DNA from: an uncultured delta proteobacterium
GTDB lineage: Bacteria; Desulfobacterota; WTBG01; CAIYCZ01; CAIRTM01
DNA length: 39,344 nt
Direction: 5' to 3'
NCBI GenBank assembly: GCA_903911225.1
Contig: CAIWCT010000266.1
Location: 1-39,344 of the forward strand
A program made the translations under genes and the position numbers. The first letter of the stretch is position 1, and each line of letters starts with the position of its first letter. Positions 25,054-33,744 of the stretch are shown piece by piece. Below the pieces are notes generated by a model. It saw only the letters and a program-made list of their open reading frames with translations, was not told the origin of the DNA and made no database searches.

Positions 25054-26976
25054 ATGAACAAATCATTTTTATCTTTTGCAGCCCCCCTCCTTCCGCTGAT
25101 AGCCGGATGCATTGCAATTCTGCTATGCAGCCCGCAAGTAGTCCGTGAGCTGAGAATCTCCGACCCACCCAAAAGCAAGGTCTATCAATTCCAGTTTGCA
25201 GATAGCGTTGCTGCAGAGCAGCTGCAGAATTTGCGCAAACAGGGCTTTAGAAACTCGGCTAGCGGCCTTGCGCTGGATCCGCTGGAGAAAGGAATTTTTG
25301 AATGGTCAATTGTCAAAGGAAAAGGGCAGGGATGCCTTCTTAAAATATGGCTGTATGGCGCACCTGAACATCCAGCCACACTAAGCCTGTCAGTTGACAA
25401 CGGTACGACATATGCTGTGATTGCGAACAGCAAAAACCATGTCGGCGAAGTTCTAAATATTAACGCTTTGGCGCAGTCATCAACAAAACTATTTTTCAGG
25501 ATAAACGCAACAAACCATGAGCCGTTCACAACCGTTATTTCCGACCGTTTGGATATATATGTAGGAGCAGGCCCGGAAGTTGCACCTGCACTGCCGGATA
25601 TGGTTATTCCCTGCGCTATTTTTCTCCTTGTGTATTATGCGGTATTTACCATCCTGAACCGCCAGTCTGGTCTAACAATAATCATATACAGGGCAGTTCT
25701 TTGCTCCATCGTTTTTGCAGCATGCTATTTGCGCTGGAATGAAACAGTGCGTCTTGCCGGCACCGCTCTTGACGGCGATACCCTTAGCTATTTAAATTAT
25801 GCGCGCATTATGGATCTTTTCAGCCCTACCGGCTTTTTCTCGGCCCAGTTCGGCATGCGAGAACCGATGTACCTCTTCATCGCCAAAGCCATGCTCGGGC
25901 TGTTTGGTTTATCAGAAACACATCTGCGCTTTGTCTCATGCATATTTTCTGTTTTCGTCATAATTTTATCATGGCAGCTTGGAAAAAAATTGCTCAACGA
26001 GCCTGTCGCCTTAATGGCTGCGGCAATACTGGCCGTGCATCCCTATCTGATAGAATTAAGCGCTCGCGGTCTTCGCGAAGAGGTGTTCACCTGCATGCTT
26101 TTACTGCTGTTACTGCTGAGCCTTGGCGGCGGGGCTTCGAAAAAATTTTCCGTCGTAAAAGCCATTACCGTCGGATCATTAATCGGTGCACTGCTTTTAA
26201 CCCGCTCTGAAACACATCTGATGCTCCTTGCTGTTATGGCCTGCCTTGTGCTTTTGGAAAAAAAAGCCCTGCACTGGCGGACGGCACTAATTTCTCTCTG
26301 CATCGGAATCACACTGTTTGCGCCTCACCTTTACAACACCTACCAACTGCATGGCAGTCCTTTTTACGCCATGAATACCCATACACGCTTTTATGCCAAC
26401 CTGGAATTTGCAGGCCAACCCGGATTTCCAAGCAAAAAAGAGGTGGCTGTTAAGGGAATGTATACAGGTCCGGCTATTACACCTCTTGAATATTACTTCA
26501 ATCTCCATACACTTACGGAACTGTCAGCCAGGAGTGCTCTCGGATTTATTAAAATGACTTTTTCAATGCCCCGTTCATTTGCTGAAGGGAAAGGTAATCT
26601 TCTTAAAATCCAATATATACGAGACTGCTTTAAAAAAAACTTTTCCTTTCGTTGCTGCAGCGAAACATTCCGCTGGCTGTCTGATCTTAGCACGAGTAGC
26701 GTTGTGAATTATTGCCTTGCAATACTGCTTTCGCTGTCACTTGTGGCAGGCATTGTTTTATTAATCATCAATCGCCAATTTTTTATCTGCAGCTGCCTTG
26801 TCACCTTTCAGTTCCACACCGCCTTCATTGCCAGCTTCGGTATAGACCAGCGTCTTACTGTGCATGCCTACCCTGTTACAGCACTCTGCTGCGCTTATGC
26901 TTTGTACTGCATTGGACTGCTTCTGCATCAAAAAATACTCCTGCCATTTGTTCATTGCCGACAGGTGAAGACATGA
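25054..26976 (+). CDS. polytopic membrane protein, GT39-like, with N-terminal extracytoplasmic domain
   Basis: I start at ATG 25054 (640 residues), nine bases after the previous stop. An N-terminal signal anchor (about residues 7-25) is followed by some 140 residues without membrane segments and with beta-type spacing (LSLSVDNGTTYAVIANS and neighbours). About ten hydrophobic helices follow. In the first loop after membrane entry, LDGDTLSYLNYARIM and GMREPMYLFIAKAMLG fit the GT-C layout with an acidic residue near the membrane. LSARGLREEVFTCML is a further family-like block. A beta-sandwich in front of a GT-C core is unusual and could hold the acceptor. The end overlaps the next gene as ATGA. 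Confidence 0.68.
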   Translation: MNKSFLSFAAPLLPLIAGCIAILLCSPQVVRELRISDPPKSKVYQFQFADSVAAEQLQNLRKQGFRNSASGLALDPLEKGIFEWSIVKGKGQGCLLKIWLYGAPEHPATLSLSVDNGTTYAVIANSKNHVGEVLNINALAQSSTKLFFRINATNHEPFTTVISDRLDIYVGAGPEVAPALPDMVIPCAIFLLVYYAVFTILNRQSGLTIIIYRAVLCSIVFAACYLRWNETVRLAGTALDGDTLSYLNYARIMDLFSPTGFFSAQFGMREPMYLFIAKAMLGLFGLSETHLRFVSCIFSVFVIILSWQLGKKLLNEPVALMAAAILAVHPYLIELSARGLREEVFTCMLLLLLLLSLGGGASKKFSVVKAITVGSLIGALLLTRSETHLMLLAVMACLVLLEKKALHWRTALISLCIGITLFAPHLYNTYQLHGSPFYAMNTHTRFYANLEFAGQPGFPSKKEVAVKGMYTGPAITPLEYYFNLHTLTELSARSALGFIKMTFSMPRSFAEGKGNLLKIQYIRDCFKKNFSFRCCSETFRWLSDLSTSSVVNYCLAILLSLSLVAGIVLLIINRQFFICSCLVTFQFHTAFIASFGIDQRLTVHAYPVTALCCAYALYCIGLLLHQKILLPFVHCRQVKT

Positions 26977-28592
26977 TAGACAGGATCAAAATAAAAAAAA
27001 CTCTCCGCAGCCACTGGCTGCTCGGCCTCATCCTGCTGCTGGCTTTGTCGCTGAGAGTGTGGGGCATTACTTTTGGATTGCCAGGCATCGACCACGGAGA
27101 TGAACCTGAGGTTATCAACCATGCCGTCCGGTTCGGCAGCGGAGATCTCAATCCGCACCGTTTTCAATATGGCTCCCTTATTCAGTATGTGCTTTTTATT
27201 ATCTACGGATTATACTTTAGCGCTTGCTTCTGCTTGGGCATATATAAATCCGTACACGAATTCGCACTGGCCTTTGTGCAGGATCCTTCTGTTTTTTATT
27301 TAATTGCACGCTGGCTTTCAGCAGTTCTGGGAACTGCTACGGTTTATATTACATTCCTGATCGGCAGCCGCCTTGCTGGAAAAACCGCAGGGCTGCTGGC
27401 TGCAGGATTTCTGGCTCTCTGCTACCCGCACGCACTACACTCTCATTATGCCACTGTTGATGTCGCCCTCACCTTTTTTTTCACACTGGCTGTGCATCGC
27501 TGCATTGTGCTGTATGAAACCGGTTCATGGAAGGATTATTTTTTAGCGGGATTTTTCATCGGCCTTGCATGTGCCGTTAAGTTTAATGGTATCTTTGCCA
27601 TACTACCGCTTGTTTTAGCGCATTTCTGCAGACGGCATGAACGCCTCGGCGACAAAATTTTCTCACCGAGACTAGTGGCCGCAGTGGCGTGCCTCATCGC
27701 AGGGCATGCTCTTGCAAGCCCGTTTGCTTATATCGAGTTCAGATCCGTTCTGAAAGAAATAAATGAGCTGAGCGCCATGCACCGGGGTGCCGAATTCACA
27801 TTGGCTGGATATACACGACTGCTCCTGAGCACGGAAGCATGGGGGCTTCCTCTGGGAATTATTTGTCTTTGGGGTATGCTTTCAGCGATTTGGCGAGGTA
27901 AACGCCATATCGTACTATGCATCAGTGCGGCAGCAATTATTTTATTTGCTTCCCGCTATCATTATGTGGAGGCAAAATACATTCTCCATGCCCTGCCGCT
28001 GCTTGCCGTACTTGCCGCATCGTCGATCGTCGCCTTACTTAAATCGAGCAGAGCCTGGCTTATTGCAGCTGTGGCGGTACTGCTGTGCGCACATCCTCTA
28101 CTGCCCATTATCAATTGGGATAGTTATTATGCCCGCAAAAGCATAAATCTTGAAGCTAAGGAATGGATAGAACAGAACATATCTGCCCACACCAGAATTC
28201 TTCTTGATAATACAGGCAACGAAGGGCCCAAACTCGAAAACGCGCCTGCCAATTTACAGCGGCAGTATGAACGTGCAGCCGCGCGTGGTTTGCTCAAAGC
28301 AGACTACCTCAAGCTCAAAGCTGAGCTATCACCGAAAATCTGCTATGATATCGCGCTGGTCGATGAGCCGGCGGGATCTCGGCGGGATGATTATGAAGAA
28401 TACCGGTCGTGGGAAGATCTCGAAAAGATTGGCAAGCCCGCCCAATATTACAGAGATAAAAATTTTTCTTATCTGATAATCACCAATCGCTATTTTGACC
28501 AAATCGGCAATGGTTTCCTGCTCATAAAGGAATTTGTTCGAGATCACAGAAAAATTCGCATTTACAAAGTGCCTGGCTCCCCCCCCACGTGA
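26973..28592 (+). CDS. GT39 (PMT)-type membrane glycosyltransferase
   Basis: The start ATG 26973 overlaps the previous stop as ATGA and has AGGTGA upstream, giving 539 residues. The open frame extends further back, but only inside the preceding gene. After one helix the first periplasmic loop reads GLPGIDHGDEPEVINHAV. The Asp-Glu is the catalytic signature of GT39/ArnT-type enzymes that use polyprenyl-phosphate sugars. About ten helices follow, including AARWLSAV-like and LAGFFIGLACAVKFNGI segments, and then a soluble tail from about residue 385. A run of eight C lies in the last codons before the stop. Transferase role likely, sugar and acceptor unknown. Confidence 0.8.
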   Translation: MIDRIKIKKTLRSHWLLGLILLLALSLRVWGITFGLPGIDHGDEPEVINHAVRFGSGDLNPHRFQYGSLIQYVLFIIYGLYFSACFCLGIYKSVHEFALAFVQDPSVFYLIARWLSAVLGTATVYITFLIGSRLAGKTAGLLAAGFLALCYPHALHSHYATVDVALTFFFTLAVHRCIVLYETGSWKDYFLAGFFIGLACAVKFNGIFAILPLVLAHFCRRHERLGDKIFSPRLVAAVACLIAGHALASPFAYIEFRSVLKEINELSAMHRGAEFTLAGYTRLLLSTEAWGLPLGIICLWGMLSAIWRGKRHIVLCISAAAIILFASRYHYVEAKYILHALPLLAVLAASSIVALLKSSRAWLIAAVAVLLCAHPLLPIINWDSYYARKSINLEAKEWIEQNISAHTRILLDNTGNEGPKLENAPANLQRQYERAAARGLLKADYLKLKAELSPKICYDIALVDEPAGSRRDDYEEYRSWEDLEKIGKPAQYYRDKNFSYLIITNRYFDQIGNGFLLIKEFVRDHRKIRIYKVPGSPPT

Positions 28593-29792
28593 TCACTTCT
28601 TGACTCCTCTTATGCCCACCTTCGGAATAAAGCCGTGCTGCAGCATTTTCTCAACAGCAATCCCCTCCTCAGCGCACCATACAAGCATTTCCTCCTTGGT
28701 ATGATGGTATTGAAACGGCGGGGCAAGCCAGTCAAAATTTTCGAGCAGCCGCACGCGCCAATCCGGATGCACCGAAAAGGTACAATACTTCAAAAGGGGC
28801 AGCTTGCCCAGCAGAGCAAGCACGTGACAAAAAGCATACAGCACTTTATGCGGTATGCTGACCGTTATGCGCCGCAGCGCATTGGAGCATTTTTCCCGGG
28901 CAAGCACCAGCAGCCAGTAAGCCCGTTGGGCGGCGGCATGCCGCACAAACCTCATCCTATCCGGCCGTAGGGGATTGGTGATAAAATCGGCATACCTGCC
29001 TGCTGTTCCATACACCCAAACGGAAAGCAAAGCGCCTGCCTTTAGCTTTCGGACCAGGGCAGAAAAAGTTTTTTCGGTATTCGGTGTATGGTGCAGTACG
29101 CCAAGACTATACACAACATCAAAGCTTGCATCCTTGAAAGGAAGCCGCATCAGATCAGCCTTGACTATATGGACATTGGGCATATGCTCTGTCAGCTTGT
29201 AGGCACTGAGCACGCTTTCACTCAAATCAACCCCTACGACCTCCCCGCCCCGTGAACCTGCAACCCGTGTAAAACGCCCCATGCCGCAGCCCGCATCGAG
29301 AATCAGCCTGTTTTTTAATTCAGATAATCCAAACTGTGTCTCCTCGAAAAAGATACGCGCCTCTTCCTCAGCAAAGCAGGCAGGATAGCGCGTCCATTCA
29401 TAGCCGAAACGCTGTGACGTTTTTACGTCGGCATCCAATCCGGCGGCACACGCTTCACGCACATCTTTGTTAGTAAAAGCTGCTTTTTCGCCATAGCGCC
29501 GTTGGAGCTGCTCAAAAGCGGAAGTATCACCCGGCAGCAGTATCGGCACCCCATCTACAACTCCATAGCGTTCGCCGCACGGGCAAAGCAAAATTCCATC
29601 CAAAATCTCCCTGCCTGTACACTGTGCGCAATCTTCCGGGCTATGCGATGCGCCGCCGCAAAAAACGCAGGCAGGACATCTCATATCCCGGATTGGAGCG
29701 CTCAGCACGATCTCGGTTTCCTTAAAAACCTTAAGCTCCAAAACATTATGGCAGACCGGACACTCCAATATGCTAACAAGTCGATACTTCAT
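28593..29792 (-). CDS. SAM-dependent methyltransferase with cysteine-rich N-terminus
   Basis: The 399-residue protein has nine cysteines in its first 72 residues (11, 14, 39, 42, 45, 55, 58, 70, 72). They start as a Trm112-like ECPVCHNVLEL and end as LCPCGERYGVVDGVPIL, with an extra zinc-ribbon-like insertion between. Motif I of a class I methyltransferase, LILDAGCGMGRFTRVAG, follows near residue 163, then EVVGVDLSESVL, DASFDVVYSLGVLHHTPN and a helical tail. It is the last gene of the minus-strand block. Its stop codon abuts that of the convergent gene, so no intergenic terminator separates them. Glycan methylation is inferred from context. Confidence 0.86.
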   Translation of the reverse strand: MKYRLVSILECPVCHNVLELKVFKETEIVLSAPIRDMRCPACVFCGGASHSPEDCAQCTGREILDGILLCPCGERYGVVDGVPILLPGDTSAFEQLQRRYGEKAAFTNKDVREACAAGLDADVKTSQRFGYEWTRYPACFAEEEARIFFEETQFGLSELKNRLILDAGCGMGRFTRVAGSRGGEVVGVDLSESVLSAYKLTEHMPNVHIVKADLMRLPFKDASFDVVYSLGVLHHTPNTEKTFSALVRKLKAGALLSVWVYGTAGRYADFITNPLRPDRMRFVRHAAAQRAYWLLVLAREKCSNALRRITVSIPHKVLYAFCHVLALLGKLPLLKYCTFSVHPDWRVRLLENFDWLAPPFQYHHTKEEMLVWCAEEGIAVEKMLQHGFIPKVGIRGVKK

Positions 29793-29801
29793 ATCGTTTT
29801 T

Positions 29802-31229
29802 TCACCGCTCATCATGAAAAAGGGCTGAACAATCAGATTTTTTTTGACATATGACACTATCGGCTATCAACAGAAACGCCATATAGCTTAAACACTCCAG
29901 CCCTATCATATTCATAAGACAATGGCGGGGCACATCCATTGCATCGGCATGGTATATAAAAAGAGCATTAGCCCAGAGACTGATAAGGAGCACCATTGGC
30001 ACTACACAGACAGCACGCTTACGAATAATTGCTGCAGCAAGGCTTAACAATGCAAGAGCAATCGAGGCAAGAATGGAGGTAGAAGGCAATATCGCATACA
30101 GCAACCTGAAACAAAATATATCAGGAGGCAATCCGACAAATAAATTAAGATTGTACGAAAAAAGAACCGGCAATTGTTTGACAAGAGGCCGAAACGTGTA
30201 ATCAGGGTGAGTAACAAGGAAAATAGCATAAACAGAGGTTCCGCGATACAGCACCCACTTCATAAAACTCTCATATTGCATATCATTAAAAAGCCGAAAA
30301 TCTTCCAGGCTTGCCATTTGTCCCCTGTATTTTAAAATATCGCTTTCAACGGGCATCCCGCGCTCAATAAACCATGCGGAATATTCAGGGTTAGGAAAAA
30401 TTCTCTGAAGCAGCACATTGACAAGACAAAATTGCTGGCGCTGCCCGATTTGCGCTGATACATTTTGCACAAGAAAAAGCAGCAGAATCGCAAACAATAA
30501 TGATTTAAAAAGCGGAGAATATCGTTCGAAAAAAGGCTTTATACATATCCGCACACTCACCAGAAGCAACACAGTGGCAATCAGCAGAAAATAGGGAAGA
30601 TTATCCTTTGAAAATGAAAACAGCACCCCGACAACAATAGACACTAGAAGTGTTAAGCGTGATGGTTTTTTTAAAAAAACAATGAGGGCGCTCAACCAGA
30701 CTGCAAAGAAAGAAAACGAACAGGCCTCCGATAGCAAAAGAGATGACCACCCTAAAATGTTCCACCATAATGCCATACAAGGAAAAACACACCAGGAAAG
30801 AACTCTTAAAAAGGGTGAGCCCACAAGCATGCCCAGCGTGGCGCTTAAAAGCGTCCAGCTTGCGACAAGAAAAATTTTTTGAAAGCGCACAATTGTTTCC
30901 GGGTTCGAACCGCATACTTTATAGATTAATGTTGTGGTAAAAGCTCGCGCCGAAAAGAAAAAAGCAGGGTCAGACAACGATTGTTTTGATCTTTCAAGAT
31001 ATCCTTCTTGATTAAGCACGGGAGGTGTCTGTACCTGCGTCAATACATACATGCAGAGGCAGACACAAAATACCGGATTCCATAAGGCTATCATAAATGA
31101 AAGAAGCCTTTTTTTTTGCATTGCGGCACCACCATTCTTAGGAAAAATGCATAGCCTGCTTAAGCACACCATACCACACAATACTATTATTTTGATAGGT
31201 GCCGCGTGGCTCACGGCCGAAACATACAA
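29802..31229 (-). CDS. polytopic membrane protein, possible GT-C transferase
   Basis: The product has 475 residues from ATG 31229, which is six bases after the upstream stop. An alternative ATG at 31121 with a GGTGG ahead would remove a hydrophobic 36-residue N-terminus. About ten hydrophobic segments are visible. The loop LNQEGYLERSKQSLSDPAFFFSARAF after the first one holds acidic residues, and WSSLLLSEACSFSFFAVWL and FSFSKDNLPYFLL follow, loosely recalling GT-C membrane transferases. I see no decisive motif, so transport or polymerase-like functions remain possible. It lies in a glycan operon between a radical SAM gene and a methyltransferase. Confidence 0.6.
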   Translation of the reverse strand: MYVSAVSHAAPIKIIVLCGMVCLSRLCIFPKNGGAAMQKKRLLSFMIALWNPVFCVCLCMYVLTQVQTPPVLNQEGYLERSKQSLSDPAFFFSARAFTTTLIYKVCGSNPETIVRFQKIFLVASWTLLSATLGMLVGSPFLRVLSWCVFPCMALWWNILGWSSLLLSEACSFSFFAVWLSALIVFLKKPSRLTLLVSIVVGVLFSFSKDNLPYFLLIATVLLLVSVRICIKPFFERYSPLFKSLLFAILLLFLVQNVSAQIGQRQQFCLVNVLLQRIFPNPEYSAWFIERGMPVESDILKYRGQMASLEDFRLFNDMQYESFMKWVLYRGTSVYAIFLVTHPDYTFRPLVKQLPVLFSYNLNLFVGLPPDIFCFRLLYAILPSTSILASIALALLSLAAAIIRKRAVCVVPMVLLISLWANALFIYHADAMDVPRHCLMNMIGLECLSYMAFLLIADSVICQKKSDCSALFHDER

Positions 31230-31235
31230 AACTTT

Positions 31236-32459
31236 TCATGCGATCCAGTCCTTCAATTTATAATACCTTGGACGCGATCCGAACAGCATACAGCAGCGGC
31301 TGCATGCAGGGAAAGCCTTTTCACGATGCAGCAGACGACGCAGGGCTTTCAGCCGCGGCCCATTCCAGAGAGCACGAAAAGATTCTTCCTTGAGATCGCC
31401 AAAAGGGCCTAAAAAACAAAGCGGGCTAAGAATCAATCTCCCATGAGGCGTCACGGCGATATTGCGCCACAGGGCCGTGCATCTGTCATAAAAGACAAAC
31501 CGGCATGGATCGCTGTAGTAGGCGGAAGCCTCTTTCCTGCTGAGCTCGGGCATCTGATGGATGCGCAGCTTGCCCCGATGACGCCGGCGCACCGATTGTA
31601 TCTGCTCAAAAGCAGCCAGCATATCGATATCTCTGATATCAAAGCCCCGTATATTTTCCTCTGCAACGGGAAACATTTTGCCGCACTGCTCATTGTGGCG
31701 CCGGACTATGCCAGCATCTTTAAACCAGAGATGATTGAAGGTGATGCTTGCAACAGGCAGCTCCTGCTCCACAATCCAGTCGACAAAAACCTCCAGGCCC
31801 CGGCAGTTGCAATCAGAGACCGTGCAGGTTATGTTGACAGGTGCCGGCTGCCCGCAGAGCTCCTTGCTGAATTTTGCAAATGCTTCAATTCCCCGTATTG
31901 CATGTACAAATGTTCCCGGCACGCCGCGGATCGCATCATGGACGTCTTCAAGGCCGTCAAGTGAAACCGTAATATCAAGGGCAGAAGATGTTTGAAATGC
32001 CGACGCCAGCCACGGCGCATGAGCTTCAAGAAGTGTCCCGTTTGTCGTGATATGCAGCCGCAGCCCAGCCGCAGCGATATGCTCAATGACTTCTCTGATG
32101 TGCAAATAAAGAAACGGCTCCGTGCCGGTAAGCAGGACGAGCGGTTTGGGTGTGAACCGGGCAAGATCGTCAATCAGCCGGAACCAGTCCTGAAGATTCA
32201 TTTTATCAGGCCCTGAAGTTATTGACTGAACCAGCTGAGAGCCGGCTTCGCCTGAATGTGCATTTTTATAACCGATGTCGCACATGCGGCACCGAAGATT
32301 GCACTTCTCGGATAAAATCAGGCAAACTGATTGGGGGGGGAAGCTGTAGCCATAAAAAAAACGATAATCGATATTGAAAAAATCAAGCGATCGAACAAAC
32401 TTGCGGAAATAACCGGGCCAGTAAGCCGCATGCAGTATCCCTGATTTGACTGCTCTCAT
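31236..32459 (-). CDS. radical SAM protein with SPASM-like C-terminus
   Basis: The 407-residue protein carries the radical SAM cluster motif Cys53-x3-Cys57-x2-Cys60 in LSEKCNLRCRMCDIGY, followed by LVLLTGTEPFLYLHIREVIE (the GGEP-like strand, here TGTEP) and LHITTNGTLL. Near the end, CRFVFYDRC, ITVTPHGRLI-type sequence, LCFLGPFGD and ACSRCCMLFG give a SPASM-like set of extra cysteines for auxiliary iron-sulfur clusters. The start overlaps the upstream GT4 stop as ATGA. A run of eight G on the + strand (32333-32340) lies just before the cysteine motif. It may modify a sugar or another polymer component. The reaction is not predictable. Confidence 0.85.
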   Translation of the reverse strand: MRAVKSGILHAAYWPGYFRKFVRSLDFFNIDYRFFYGYSFPPQSVCLILSEKCNLRCRMCDIGYKNAHSGEAGSQLVQSITSGPDKMNLQDWFRLIDDLARFTPKPLVLLTGTEPFLYLHIREVIEHIAAAGLRLHITTNGTLLEAHAPWLASAFQTSSALDITVSLDGLEDVHDAIRGVPGTFVHAIRGIEAFAKFSKELCGQPAPVNITCTVSDCNCRGLEVFVDWIVEQELPVASITFNHLWFKDAGIVRRHNEQCGKMFPVAEENIRGFDIRDIDMLAAFEQIQSVRRRHRGKLRIHQMPELSRKEASAYYSDPCRFVFYDRCTALWRNIAVTPHGRLILSPLCFLGPFGDLKEESFRALWNGPRLKALRRLLHREKAFPACSRCCMLFGSRPRYYKLKDWIA

Positions 32460-33625
32460 ACTGGCTGCTCCCGCCGGGTTTGCAGGGAATCGTAGAGTGC
32501 TTCATAACGCTCAATTACGTCCTGAAGATTATGCCGCTCCAGGACACAGGCATGAGCGCGCGCAGCAAGCTCCCGTGCCTGTTGCCGATCTCCAAGCATA
32601 GAACATATCGCTGCAGCAAGAGCACCCTCATCACCATAGGGAACAAGCAGGCCGTTGTCGCCGTGCGACACCAGCTCATTATTGCCCACCACATCTGAAG
32701 CAATAACCGGAAGTTCACAGGCCATTGCTTCAAGAATAGCATTGGATTGTCCCTCAAACTGAGAGGGCATGACAAAAACATCGGCCGCCTGCAGATAATC
32801 CACGACATCCTCGACGCTGCCGCACCAGCAAATTTTGCTTTCAAGACCTGCAATACGGGCTAATTCCTGCAGTTTTACTTTCTCCGGACCGTCTCCCACA
32901 ATCAGCAGTTTTGTCTGCCCTGAGATATTCATATGAGCACAAGACCTTATAAGAAAATCGACCCCCTTCTCCGGTGAAAGCCTGCCGACATATAAAATAA
33001 GTTTTTCATATGCGGCAAACCCCAGCTGTGCGCGAATCCGAGCCCTGTCTTCTGCTTTTTTATAGACAAGCATGTCAACGCCATTGCCTACGAGCGCAAT
33101 TCCAGAATCTTCATACCCGATACCCTTAAGCTCTTGTATCATGGTTTGATTCAATATCACAACGCGCAATGCCCTGCGGCACAGTCGCAAAAAAGCTCTG
33201 CCCCAAACCGTGCGCACATGCCTTTGAATATCACCCCCGCTGCCGCTGCTTGCCAGCGTGAGCACGGTCGGCTTGCCGAGCATACGCCCCAGCAAAATTG
33301 TCCATCCCGATGTGTAGCCAACCTGAAAAGCATGAAGCAGCCCGCTGCGCTTTCGCTGCCGCCAAAGATACAAGGCAAGTGCCATCAAAAATATGCATGC
33401 CCCCGCAAATTTAATATCGGGTGAGGCAAGCCGGACAACCGGCACCCCCAAAAGGCTGTCCTGCCGAGGCCACGATTTGGAAAATCTGCTGGTCACAACG
33501 ATGATACGGTGCCCGCGGCGGACAAGGGCTGCCGCTAAATTGAGCGTGTTCTTTTCAAGACCGCCTACAAACGGATGAAAATACCGTATGACAAACCAGA
33601 CCGTAGCGTGTTTTTCGACAGACAT
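32456..33625 (-). CDS. family 4 glycosyltransferase
   Basis: I chose ATG 33625 (389 residues) because AGGG lies six bases upstream. The frame is open back to 33664, with another ATG at 33631. The protein starts TVWFVIRYFHPFVGGLEKNT. The donor domain shows LILYVGRLSPEKGVDFLIRS, LLIVGDGPEKVKL and PSQFEGQSNAILEAMACELP with E-x7-E. It resembles the three GT4 paralogues on the other strand in outline but has a different middle part. It is coupled by ATGA to the radical SAM gene downstream. Confidence 0.9.
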   Translation of the reverse strand: MSVEKHATVWFVIRYFHPFVGGLEKNTLNLAAALVRRGHRIIVVTSRFSKSWPRQDSLLGVPVVRLASPDIKFAGACIFLMALALYLWRQRKRSGLLHAFQVGYTSGWTILLGRMLGKPTVLTLASSGSGGDIQRHVRTVWGRAFLRLCRRALRVVILNQTMIQELKGIGYEDSGIALVGNGVDMLVYKKAEDRARIRAQLGFAAYEKLILYVGRLSPEKGVDFLIRSCAHMNISGQTKLLIVGDGPEKVKLQELARIAGLESKICWCGSVEDVVDYLQAADVFVMPSQFEGQSNAILEAMACELPVIASDVVGNNELVSHGDNGLLVPYGDEGALAAAICSMLGDRQQARELAARAHACVLERHNLQDVIERYEALYDSLQTRREQPV

Positions 33626-33744
33626 GGTCATCCCTAATTCACCAGAGACCGTTATTGTTTCCAAGCAAACTCAATTTCCAGGAATACCGAATTGAGACAT
33701 CAGTTTAAATAGCAGCCACAGCAGCAGAAAAAACTTTGCCGGCC

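Noticed and set aside
26712-26972. N-terminal extension of the GT39 gene at 26973
   Set aside because: It lies inside the previous membrane-protein gene in another frame. The ATG at 26973 has a good ribosome binding site and ATGA overlap.
31443-31964. Plus-strand ORF of 173 codons opposite the radical SAM gene
   Set aside because: It is antisense to a gene with clear motifs and shows no family signature of its own.
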